Made by a program: the position numbers and the translations under genes. The notes under the pieces are model-generated. The model was not told the DNA's origin and ran no database searches. It was given only the letters and a program-made list of their open reading frames with translations. From contig CM059197.1 of assembly GCA_030323885.1 (NCBI GenBank), positions 34,117,884 to 34,181,883 of the forward strand: a stretch of DNA of 64,000 nucleotides, read 5' to 3'. This stretch comes from Branchipolynoe longqiensis (Eukaryota > Annelida > Polychaeta > Phyllodocida > Polynoidae). Positions 54,818 to 64,000 of this stretch are shown piece by piece (the first letter of the stretch is position 1; each line of letters opens with the position of its first letter).

Positions 54818-55170
54818 TTAAAGCTGTACAGTGCAACTTTGGAAAGTGATGCTTTTACGTAGATTTGACTCTATATATCCGACTTAGATACTCTCAACTG
54901 TCTTCTGGTTACAGAAAGAGAGGGCACCCTTGTCTCCGGTTCAAGGATACCATCAAGAGAAATGTCTCTCAGTGGCTGCTGAGAGACATTAAGACTGACT
55001 CATGGACATCACTCTCACAGCAGAGAGCTAAATGGAGAGTGCCAGTCAAGTAATGAAAGCAGTCTTTGTCGCATCGTGACTGACAGCATGATGATGATGA
55101 GATACTGGTGTACTTATTAAACATTTGTTGCTACATAGATGAGGGTTGCTACATAGAACTTGTCACTGCT
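54818..55170 (-). mobile_element. MITE-G copy interrupted by a LINE 3' end
   Basis: 'attaaagctgtacagtgcaa' to 'tatccgacttagatact', the LINE, then 'agatactggtgtacttatta' to 'cacttgtcactgctgaatcc'-like sequence. Confidence 0.65.
54893..55099 (+). mobile_element. LINE family 1 3' end with AGATACT duplication
   Basis: It begins 'ctcaactgtcttctggttac' and encodes the basic C-terminus interrupted by a small duplication ('gtctctcagtggctgctgag'). It ends 'cagcatgatgatgatg'. Flanked by AGATACT (54886-54892 and 55100-55106). Confidence 0.85.
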
Positions 55171-55225
55171 GAATCCCATCTTCAGCATTCCAATGGGAAT
55201 ATGTTAAAAAGTAATTTAGCATTAT

Positions 55226-55540
55226 TGCTCACGGACACAGCTGACTCAGAGGCATGAGTGGGTTAATCAAGGCTTTTATTCGGGCGCTGCCCGCCCGGCG
55301 GCATGTACATTGACTGTGTATCATCGGGCAAGAAGCGAACGAGCGAAGGCCCCGATATATTGGGAAAATGAAATGTGATGAGGGCATATGAGTCATGTGA
55401 ACGATTTAACAAATGAGTAATCGATTACATTAAAGTACAATAGCAATAGTTAATGATAAAAATATGAGATAACAGTAGAGGGTAAATTATCAGAAATGGG
55501 ACATTTAAGTAGGTGTGATCTGTCAACTGCGCGGGTGACA
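55226..55540 (-). mobile_element. Possible solo LTR
   Basis: Read on the minus strand from 55540 it begins TGTCACCCGCGCAG, has a TATA-like 'cccaatatatcggggc', then AATAAA inside 'gcccgaataaaagccttgat', and ends 'gtgtccgtgagca' (TG...CA). No target duplication or adjoining coding sequence was found. Confidence 0.35.
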
Positions 55541-56717
55541 GTCACTCATTAGATGGGATTCTTTATTTTTTAGTTTTAAATGCTTGATTGGTTCTTGGTT
55601 TTGTTGATTGTTGTGGGCACAATCAACTGCAGGTGTGGGTGGATGGGTAAAATTGGAGGTGGGAAGTGGTCAGTGCGGGTGGTTGGAGAAGACTGACCCA
55701 GCTTCGGTGGCTCTGTAAGGCACCAGGATAGTGACTGGCCGTGATGGCTGGCAGGAGTTGTTATATAGGCAGGAGGGGGGGAGATGGCTTCCCCCCCTCT
55801 GCCCCCTGCATCACTCCCCCCCCCCCCCAACCACCACAGTAGTGGCAGTGGCAGGGGGGGAGGGCTTCGGCCTTGAGCCTGCCATGTCCAGCAATGACAC
55901 CGAATGAGCGACCTCGCTCATTCAAGACAATTTCACTGCAAATACCTGCAAAGTTAGCCATTCATAATTAAAGGTACATTATAACGACCAACCTTTTTTT
56001 AATTTTTTTTTTTATTGAGGCTGTATTTATACTGTCCATAGCATATAAGCCTGGGTACCCAGGCTTGTTTTCAATGCTGGCCAGTTGTAGTTTTGGTGTT
56101 ATCTTACCACACAGTGGCTGCTGATAAGGTATTTGATTGCCTGCATTTCAGTAGCAGATAGATAATTGGTTGGTATGGTTAGTAGCTTATGTTAGTTTTT
56201 TTGGATTTTCTTGGTATATATGTATTTATTTTTCTACTCTTATTACTAGACTAGCCTACTCCTATTTACATATCATAGGCTTTTACGTAGCTGTATGGTG
56301 TGTTATCTGGCTACTTTTGGCATGGTTACCTTCCATTGGGCGTCCCGCTGGTGGGCCGTGACATATCACATGCCCCTTTGCAGTGCAGTTTACCTAATGT
56401 ATTTATTTAAGCCAAATATGGCAGAAACGTGGAACTATGCAACTTTAAGAGTAACAAGATACATGAGTTTGTGTTGCTCAGGCATTCCGGAATTCTGGAT
56501 CCATTTCTCTTCCACCATGAAAGAAAATTCCAAGATCTTCTCTCCTCTCTACCCCTCCCCTGCCCAGCCGACCGCTGGCAACCCACTCACGGCTAACTAA
56601 CCCACTCACCACTGTTCACTCCACCAACACTAAATGTAGAGTTCAGGCGCAAATACCAAAAAGCGCCATCTGGGTCAAAATGAAACCATGACCATGTTTG
56701 AGCTGAAGCTGCCATCA
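55541..56717. other. Intergenic sequence, no gene recognised
   Basis: Contains C-tracts near 55815 and a MITE-G-like end fragment near 56415-56450 ('gcagaaacgtggaactatgc'). Frames of 60-100 codons here are unconvincing. Confidence 0.4.
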
Positions 56718-57005
56718 TTCCGGATCGTGGCTTCGAACCCTGGTCGAGTCAAACCAATGAGTTAAAAATTGATACTTGTCACTTCCTAGCCAGGCGCTCG
56801 GCATTATTAGGATAGGGCAAGGACTGGTTAGCTCAGTGCCGGGATAATGTGACTGAGTGGGTTATCAGGTCATGGTGCTGGTGGTCTGATCTCCCCATGG
56901 GGCAGCAGTATATAGTCGTCATGAGTGCGCACTGTCACAAGTCGATACCGTCCTGATATAACTTTAGATGTTGCTAGGACATAAAACAACAACAAACAAA
57001 CAAAC
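56718..57005 (+). mobile_element. SINE-A, 5'-truncated in the head
   Basis: It begins near the B box ('atcgtggcttcgaaccctgg'), with full body and tail 'cgtcctgatataactttaga' to 'caacaacaaacaaacaaac'. Confidence 0.8.
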
Positions 57006-57314
57006 ACAAGGATAAACCGATCTAACCACTCGACCATCATACCTTCCTTCTCAAGTCACGTGATACTTCAGGCAGCTACTCAGGCTCTCATTTCGGCTGC
57101 TGTGATTGGTTGATCTGCCTGCTCAGATCGCTGGCAGCGCCACTGAGTAGGAGTGTCAGCAGCTGGTACCCATCCGACCTGGGTAGCGCAGGGAACCGGT
57201 GTAGCTTCTTGCGGGGGCGTAACACGGGGGAAGCACTCCAAACCTGGTATGGCATGCATGGAGCCCACAAGCATAGTGGGGAAGGCACGAGTGGTGGTGG
57301 TGGGGGGAGGGTAA
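57006..57314. other. Unassigned GC-richer sequence
   Basis: Phrases such as 'ggtacccatccgacctgggt' and 'gcacgagtggtggtggtggg' suggest an old repeat, but the ends could not be defined. Confidence 0.35.
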
Positions 57315-58026
57315 TGGCCCTGTCACATTACGACGCATCTCGCCAGCGCGCCGCCAACACAGAAAATCAGTTTTTTACGTCGAGAAGCATCAAACTTTTC
57401 GGCGTGGGGGGCAAAGTTGGACGTATACATACCATATACACAGCGTATGGCCAACCTATGACCAACGTATACCTAACGTACCTTCCGGCGAATACTACTT
57501 GAATTACGCTCACAGTACGTTCACAGAATGCCTGTGAACGTTATATATGTTATTCGATCGCCAGAACTACACATCATACGTTACATATGTCAAGACACGC
57601 TGGAGAAACGTTAAATGTACGTTAGACATATATTAGGCGTATGTTATCCATACGTTGTCAGTATGCGGACTGTACTTTCCCACTGCCTTTAAAGTAGGTC
57701 AACATAGTGCAACGTAGTGAACAACATTTGACGAACATACGTCTAATGTACATCGATCTTCGCCTAACGCTTACATAGCGTACGGCAGACGTAAAATCCA
57801 CATGTTGTCGAACGTTGTCATGCGTCGAAAGTTTTGTGCATGCACAAAACTACTTTGCCGACCCCTGACGTGCTACGCCATATCTCGATGAAGGTCGACT
57901 TACATTGACGTATACCAACGCGCGCCTAATGCGTGTGTAACGCATACTGACGTATCCCGACGTAGCGGCAAAAAATCACATACTTCGATGTACGTTGGCG
58001 CGAAGCATCGTAATGTGACAGCACCA
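57315..58026. mobile_element. TIR element (family B, PIF/Harbinger-like MITE), copy 2
   Basis: Left TGGCCCTGTCACATTACGAC, right ...CGTAATGTGACAGCACCA, with TAA before and TAT after (imperfect). Interior of 'acgta/gcgt' words, with the perfect palindrome GTTTTGTGCATGCACAAAAC at 57831-57850. No transposase. Confidence 0.78.
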
Positions 58027-58052
58027 TATTGGTGTGGGGTGTGCCACGTGGT

Positions 58053-58073
58053 GGGGGGGGGGGGGGGGGGGGG
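58053..58073 (+). repeat. G21 homopolymer
   Basis: 21 consecutive G. Confidence 0.95.
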
Positions 58074-58193
58074 TTGCAGAGTGGGGTGTGTATATGCGGC
58101 GGAGGGGGTAAACGATGGTGGTGGGAGGGGTGAAGGACGAGTAGTGTGTACATCAGCCGACAACTGCGGAATGGCAATCAGGAAATAGACAAG

Positions 58194-58349
58194 ACGGGAT
58201 TGCCGAATGCGTTGTGCGCCCTCCGCCCGCCTCCCGTTTTGGTAAGTCGTGGGGGGTTCGAAGCCCCTGGGTTTGAATCCTAGCCGAGTCACACTAATGA
58301 CTTACAATTGATACTTGTCGCTACCCCCCCCCCCCCCCCCCCCCCCCCC
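58194..58349 (+). mobile_element. SINE-A head fragment ending in a C26 tract
   Basis: 'gggattgccgaatgcgttgt', B box 'gggtttgaatcctagcc' and 'gacttacaattgatacttgt', broken at 'cgcta' by C26 (58324-58349). Confidence 0.65.
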
Positions 58350-58366
58350 ATTCTCATATGTCCTAA

Positions 58367-58768
58367 AGCTAAGATTCCTTACACGCGGTATGCGGTATGC
58401 GGTATGCGGTATGCGGTATGCGGTATGCGGTATGCGAATGCGAATGTGGCAACAAATCGAAACGCCTTGAAGTCAATGTGAATGCGAATGCGACAACTCG
58501 ATCGGTCCCTGTAGCGATCGGTGCGGCATGCGGCATGCGGCATGCGGCATCCAGTATGCGACTAGAAATATCAGTTGCACTTGTCCATTAGGTTTAGACT
58601 AGGAGAGGCGACTGGTCATTACGGAACGGTCACACACAGGGGTGCTGAGTGGAAACATATGGTAGTGGTGGTGGGGGGTAGACGCTTGCCACTTACCGCG
58701 TAGAAGGAATCCTCCCATTCGCATGCCGCATGCCGCATACTGCATACCGCGTAGAAGGAATCTTAGCT
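58367..58768. mobile_element. MITE-H, complete copy
   Basis: AGCTAAGATTCCTTACACGC (left) and GCGTAGAAGGAATCTTAGCT (right), with TAA before and TTA after. Seven (TATGCGG) units, (GCGAAT)n and (GCGGCAT)n inside. The interior is closely similar to 28112-28474. Confidence 0.85.
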
Positions 58769-58824
58769 TTAGGTGTTGCGAGGACGTGAAACAATAAACA
58801 CCAACAAAACATGTCGCTACCTCA

Positions 58825-58905
58825 CCTGACGTTCAGCATTGCTAGGATAGGGCAACGAGCAGTGGAATGAGTGGAAGACCAATTGGCTGTGATTGAAATT
58901 TGGCA
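58825..58905 (+). mobile_element. SINE-B 3' fragment
   Basis: 'attgctaggatagggcaacg', 'agcagtggaatgagtggaag' and 'accaattggctgtgattgaa'. Confidence 0.65.
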
Positions 58906-58907
58906 TA

Positions 58908-59145
58908 ATCCGATGGAATTGAGTTTTTGTCATTTTCTGAGATAAATATATCAGGTTTATTGTTATAATTTATTTTACTTTAGCTTGAAGTAACTTTCAT
59001 TTTAAATGGGTAACTTTTGAGATATTTGAAGTTCAAACATGCCAGGTTAATTTTGGCAAGTCAGACATATAGAATTCAATCTAGGTAAATGTTTTGGTTC
59101 TGAAAATGTGATGCTTTCATCAGACTATACACCTTTAAGGTGGTA
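58908..59145 (+). mobile_element. MITE-G copy, internally deleted
   Basis: 'ggcataatccgatggaattg' to 'tcagactatacacctttaag'. The middle ~110 bp of the family is missing. Confidence 0.7.
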
Positions 59146-59228
59146 AGCCTTCCCTGTGTGGGCAATGGAAGTGTGCTACCTGCGTATGTGTAATTGTAAG
59201 TGTAACTTTTAGGATTCAAGGTAGTGAC

Positions 59229-60495
59229 AGTACCATGCCACTACACACCAAAGACAGGCCACATACATGCCAAATACGCACCACATACACACCAAATAGA
59301 TGCCACATACATGCCAAATACATGCCATATACACGCCAACCACATGCCACATACATGCCACATATGTACCAAACACATGCCACTACACACCAAACACACA
59401 CCACATACACACCAAATATGCATCACATACACACCAAATAGATGCCACATACATGCCAAACATGCCACACACACACCATATACACGTTAAATACACACCA
59501 CATACATGCTACATACATGCCAAATAGATGCCACATACATGCCAAACACATGCCACATATGTGCCAAATACACGCCATATACACGCCAAACACACACCAC
59601 ATATACACCAAATATGCACCACATGCGCACCAAATAGATGCCACATACATGCCAAATACTCGCCATAAACATGCCAAACACACCACATATGTGCCAAATA
59701 TGCACCACATGCGCACCAAATAGATGCCACATACATGCCAAACACATGCCACACGGCACTATATACATGTCAAATACATGCCACATACATGCCAGATACA
59801 CCTCACATACACGCCACATACACGCCACATAGACGCCATATACATGCCACATACGCACCAAATACACGCCAACCACATGCCACATACATGCCAAATACGC
59901 ACCACATGCACACCAAATACACGCCAAACACATGCCACATACACGCGACATACATGCCAAATACATGCCATATGCATGCCACATACGCGCCAAATACATG
60001 GCACATACAAGCCAAATACATGCCACATACACAACAAATGCAAGCCACATACGCACCCAATACGCGCCAAATACACTCCACATACGCGCCACATACACGC
60101 CAAACACACGCCACACATGCGCCAAAAACGCCGCACATACAAGCTAGATACACACCAAATACTCGCCAAATACACACCAAACACACGCCAAACACACAAC
60201 ACATATGCGCCACATACACACCACATATGCGCCACATACATGCCAAACACACGCCACATATGCACCAAATACGCACCACATACACAACACATACATGCCA
60301 CATACACGCCAAACACATGCCACATACGCACCAAATACACACCACATACACACCACATAATGCCACATACACACCATATACACACCACATACACACCACA
60401 TGCTAAAAACATGCCACACATGCCAAATACACCCAATACATGCCAAACACGTGACACATACACACCAAATATGCACCACATATGCACCAAATAGA
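59229..60495 (+). repeat. Minisatellite array, 11-bp unit (CCAMATACAYR)
   Basis: About 115 units of 11 bp alternating between CCACATACATG-like and CCAAATACACG-like forms, giving a 22-bp higher-order repeat. The unit is free of stops in several frames on both strands, producing frames of up to 256 codons. These Cys/His/Thr/Met (or Val/Trp/Cys/Met) repeats are artefacts. The array abuts a LINE with no spacer. Confidence 0.95.
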
Positions 60496-61047
60496 AGCCA
60501 CATCTTTCGGCCGACTATGCCAGAGACTCTGGAACAACCACCATGTGTCCATGCGGTTCAAAGGCAAGATCTACTGTGCAATCGTGCTATCCACCCTACT
60601 ATACACAGCCAAGGCCTGGACAGTGTGCAGACGACAGGTGAAAAAGCTGCATGCCTTCATGATGCAACATTTGCATTCAATCATGAGGCTAACCTGGAAG
60701 GACAAAGTGACAAATAAGGAAATACTCAAACAGACGGGGCTGCCCTCTATGGAAGATATGTTGATCAAAAAGAATCTCCGGTGGACTGGACACCTCATGA
60801 GGATGTCATCAGACAGGCTACCAAAGCAGATCCTCTATTCTCAACTGTCTTCTGGTTACAGAAAGAGAGGGCACCCTTGTCTCCAGTTCAAGGATACCAT
60901 AAAGAGAAACCTGAAGCTGAGAGACATTAAGACTGACTCATGGACGCAACTCTCACAGCAGAGAGCTAAGTGGAGAGCGGCAGTCAAGTAATGAAAGCAG
61001 TCTTTGTCGCATCACGACCGACAGCATGATGATGATGATGATGATAA
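60496..61047 (+). mobile_element. LINE family 1 3' end, longest copy
   Basis: An open frame to the stop at ~60991 encodes the C-terminal ~165 residues of a non-LTR polymerase: IYCAIVLSTLLYTAKAWTVC, DKVTNKEILKQTGLPSMED, LRWTGHLMRMSSDRLPK, then KRNLKLRDIKTDSW. 'lLYg.etWt...' followed by 'lrW.GHl.RM' is the standard order after the RT domain. The catalytic core is absent. The 3' UTR is ~35 bp and ends in (GAT)n at 61025-61045. The frame is continuous with the upstream minisatellite by chance. Homologous 3' ends are at 38.0, 52.9 and 54.9 kb. Confidence 0.88.
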
Positions 61048-61164
61048 AAATATATATATATATATATTTATATATGGTGTTTGTTTATATATAATATATT
61101 CTGTATGGCTATATGTACACTTGATCTTCACCTGATTTCTAATCCATGATCTGAGCTAATCAGC

Positions 61165-61280
61165 CATTGCCCTATCCTAGTAATGCCGAGCACCCGACTA
61201 GGAAGCGACAGGTATCAATTTTATAAGTCATTGGTTTGACTTGACCGGGAACCGAACTCCCGACCTCCCGCACGCCTATC
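61165..61280 (-). mobile_element. SINE-A head fragment
   Basis: 'ccctatcctagtaatgccga' to the complement of the B box ('ggaaccgaactcccgacctc'). Confidence 0.7.
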
Positions 61281-61971
61281 TATCTCTCCTGGTAATACCC
61301 TGATACCGAGCGCCAGTGCCAGGAACCAGGGCTAATTTGATCAGGCTGTGGCTTAACTACTGGCTTGTGTTGTTCACATTAGAATGGGGAAGGCCCAGAT
61401 GGGATTTATTGTCTAACCACAGCGTTCCATTTCCTCCACTCTCCCAGCATATGTTCGTTGAAGTTCAATCAAAGAGAGGCCGGGGGTTTCCCCACCTCCT
61501 CCCACTTACCTTTTTCCACGCCACTTTGTAACTTGCAAGTCCTACCAAATATTATAATGCACACAGTTCATGAGAGCATATATATATATTATATATTACA
61601 TATATATTATCTATATATTATATATATTTGTTACCAATTCCAGTCAGTCATACTCCCACGTGATTTGATTTGATTTGCGATATGATCTGTGTGTATGTAT
61701 ATTTAATAATAAAATGTGTAGATACTGTATATGTGTATATAAATAAAGTAGATGCAAATGTAAGTAAGGTATCTGTAGATATAATATTTATGCACTTATA
61801 TGTAATATATATGTACATATATATGCAATGTGTATGTATATATATGTAAGGTGTATGTATATGTAAGGTGAATATATATATATGTGTATGTATATATGTA
61901 AGGGGTGTATATATATATATATGTTAAGTGTATGGATATGTAAGGTGTATATATGTATGGTCTATATGTAA
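61281..61971. repeat. Unassigned sequence then TATA/TGTA-rich microsatellite
   Basis: From about 61580 the sequence is TATA- and TGTATG-rich ('tgtatatatgtaaggtgtat' phrases). The same type resumes after the next element (62705-62960), so the element inserted into a pre-existing microsatellite. Confidence 0.65.
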
Positions 61972-62701
61972 TGGCCCTGTCACACTACGACGTGACTACG
62001 TCAGCGTAACCACAACGTGAAAATAATGATATCACGTCGAAGTTATCGGCGTAATATGCAAATTGTGGACGTGAGCGTAACGTGAAAGTAACGTCGGTGT
62101 ACGTCGTGACCTTAGCTGTAACGTGACAACGTTAGGGGGGAGGGGTAATTGGCGATGTGACCGGGCGTTAGTGTAACGTGAGCGTAACGTCGCCGTAACG
62201 GGTGCGACGTGGACGTAACGTGACCGTAACGCCACCGTAACATGACCGTAACGTGACCGTAACGTGACCGTAACGTGACCGTAACGTGACCGTAACCGTG
62301 ACCGTAACCGTGACCGTAACGTGACCGTAACGTGACCGTAACGTGACCGTAACGTGCAAAACGCTGCCCACACGTTGCTCCCACCCGGGCCGTCGGTCTG
62401 ACGTGACATAACGTGACTCTAACGTCATTTACGCTGCTATAACGATCGCGGAACGTCAACCTAACGTCATTGTCACGTCATCCCAACGTAACGGCTTTAC
62501 GTTGAGATACGTCGAAAGTTTTGAACAGGTTCAAAACCTCGACGCGCGCCGACGTAACACGACGTAACATGACGTAGCTCGACGTCACTCTAACGTCATT
62601 ATGACGTCATCATAACGTAACCCAACGTACGGCAACGTAATGACGAAAAATCATCACGTTAGGCTCACGTTGGCTCGTTACGTCGTAGTGTGACAGGGGT
62701 A
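61972..62701. mobile_element. TIR element (family A, PIF/Harbinger-like MITE), copy 2
   Basis: Same ends as 497-1441; TAA before and TTA after. It contains an expanded 11-bp minisatellite (CGTAACGTGAC) at about 62210-62355 that is only rudimentary in copy 1, and the near-palindrome around 62510-62544. Confidence 0.85.
62210..62355 (+). repeat. Internal 11-bp minisatellite of the family A element
   Basis: About twelve units of CGTAACGTGAC, with two 12-bp variants (CGTAACCGTGAC). The minus-strand frames of 86-125 codons (Arg/Ser/Tyr/Gly repeats) come from it. Confidence 0.9.
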
Positions 62702-63733
62702 TTAGGCGTATGCACACATATACATTTAATGTATAAATATACATATATAAACCGTATGTATATATAATGTGCAAGTATATATATGTTATATGTATACATG
62801 CAATGTGTATGTATATATATGTATATGTATGTGTATGTATAGCTATTTGTATGTAGGTGTATGTACACATGCTTGTGCATGCACATATATATGCACTGAC
62901 ATATGTACATGTATATTTACAGTAATATGTTCATTCAATCTGTATATGTTTAAGTATATATATACAAACAAAATAAAATCTGGAGTCAAACAAAACATAT
63001 TGTAAAATATTCTGATAAAACACATTGGTGGGGAATGTGAACTGGTCTATAAGGGATTACAAATAAAAGGTAAATGATGTATAGGGCCAGGTGCATTAAT
63101 GTAATTGTACATGTTGCCGGTAACATGCATAATTCAAAACCCTGACTACGGGCTTGATATTATGAATACCATAGATACCGTCGTAGCTTGCATCACTACG
63201 ATCGAAGGTGACTTCCGGTAGTAGATTCAAGGATAAATCCATTCCCTACCTGGCCATCGACGATGCCGGATCATTGGCATTCAATACGTAAATTTGACCA
63301 TCCCACCCACCCATTTTATTTCCTTACCTCTGATAGGGCTGAGATCTAATGGTCCCTTTTATTTCCCTATGTTGAATGATGATATGTGTACTGTTTTCTG
63401 ACTGTGATCTACCCTTAGCTCCTGCCTCATGTCTTACCAGGTTGTACCACCTGCGAAGTTAGAGTAGTTAAAAGCTAATAGTCTCAATTGTACTATTGAG
63501 AGGAGCTTCAATGACTCATGTTCTATAGTGATAGAAATATAAGGCTGTGTAAAAAATTTATTAAGCCTGATTAATAAATTTATTAGCCCACGAAAGTGAT
63601 TATCCGTGTCTGGTTTTGAATTATGTAGTGCTGGTGATCCGTTACTTGTATTAAATAGTCATTGTGTATTCTGTAGATAGTGTGAGGGGCACTACTGTTA
63701 GTGTGGAAGGAGCTCAAGAGCTCTACTCACAAC

Positions 63734-63734
<1 letters not shown>
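62702..63734. other. Microsatellite remainder and AT-rich sequence, no gene recognised
   Basis: TATA/TGTA-rich to about 62960, then unique-looking sequence with no coding frame. 'aaatttattaagcctgatta' near 63555 can form a small hairpin with its neighbour. Confidence 0.45.

Positions 63735-63784
<50 letters not shown>
63735..63784 (+). repeat. C50 homopolymer
   Basis: 50 uninterrupted C, i.e. G50 on the other strand. The length as assembled may not be exact. Confidence 0.9.
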
Positions 63785-63786
<2 letters not shown>

Positions 63787-64000
63787 CTGTTAGTCACGGA
63801 TCACCACACACACAGACACAGGGCAGGTGAGGCCAAATCCACAAGGCATGTTGGTGGTGGTGGTGGGTAGATCACAGTTGCCATAGTGACACAAGAATGC
63901 TTACTGTTGATTGGTGGACCTAGAAATGCCTACTATTCATTGGAGGGCATGGTCAGGTGATTTGCCATGTCAGGTCCAGAAACCACTATATAATAATAAA

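Noticed and set aside
59724..60494. Open frames of 198-256 codons on both strands, Cys/His-rich, zinc-finger-like at first sight
   Set aside because: They arise from an 11-bp stop-free repeat read in three frames. The Cys/His spacing follows the DNA repeat on both strands, so it is not a protein signature.

Overview
This is eukaryotic, almost certainly animal, nuclear DNA. It has one long GC-rich reading frame with metazoan-style features (splice-acceptor context, a single-pass membrane segment, a Ser/Thr/Pro-rich tail) in AT-rich, repeat-saturated sequence. There are no prokaryotic operons, rRNA genes or CRISPR arrays. One SINE family (called SINE-C here), with its '...tcgttaaataaaac' tail, resembles a SINE I recall from molluscan genomes, so a marine lophotrochozoan, perhaps a mollusc, is my best guess. 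That assignment is from memory and tentative.

The only convincing protein gene lies at 5283-8168 on the + strand: a 961-residue open frame, probably the terminal exon of a larger gene. It encodes an unrecognised membrane protein with one transmembrane helix and a roughly 800-residue low-complexity cytoplasmic tail ending in a PDZ-ligand-like QYWV. Its last ~105 codons, stop codon and early 3' UTR are tandemly duplicated immediately downstream (8185-8534).

The rest is a mobile-element landscape. Family letters are my own labels. (1) tRNA-derived SINEs: SINE-A (about 330 bp, tail 'cctgatatgaccttagatg...aaacaacaaacaaac', with many full, partial and tail-only copies), SINE-B (shares the SINE-A head, different 3' end), SINE-C, SINE-D and SINE-E. 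(2) Non-LTR retrotransposon 3' ends of three kinds: four copies of one family with a (GAT)n tail at 38.0, 52.9, 54.9 and 60.5 kb, one with a (GTAA)n tail at 9.2 kb, and one at 47.6 kb. (3) Gypsy-like LTR pieces at 22.3 and 51.6 kb. (4) A rich set of short TIR elements, several with 3-bp TNA target duplications as in the PIF/Harbinger superfamily. (5) Minisatellites, several with an 11-bp period, plus 67-bp, 143-bp and ~380-bp tandem arrays. (6) Foldback elements with G/T-rich and A/C-rich minisatellite arms at 1-385, 33.5-34.4 and 49.6-50.3 kb.

Layout: 0-5 kb, repeats, a foldback half-copy and a 77-nt perfect hairpin; 5.2-8.6 kb, the gene; 9-21 kb, SINEs, minisatellites and TIR elements; 21-33 kb, densely nested MITEs and SINEs, including an LTR element with inverted LTRs; 33-50 kb, foldback elements, more MITEs and SINEs and a LINE; 50-64 kb, nested retroelements, the 143-bp and 11-bp arrays, and homopolymer C/G tracts. 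Many small open frames in the minisatellites are by-products of stop-free repeat units and are not annotated as genes. Repeat boundaries are read by eye and are good to a few bases only where a target duplication is given.
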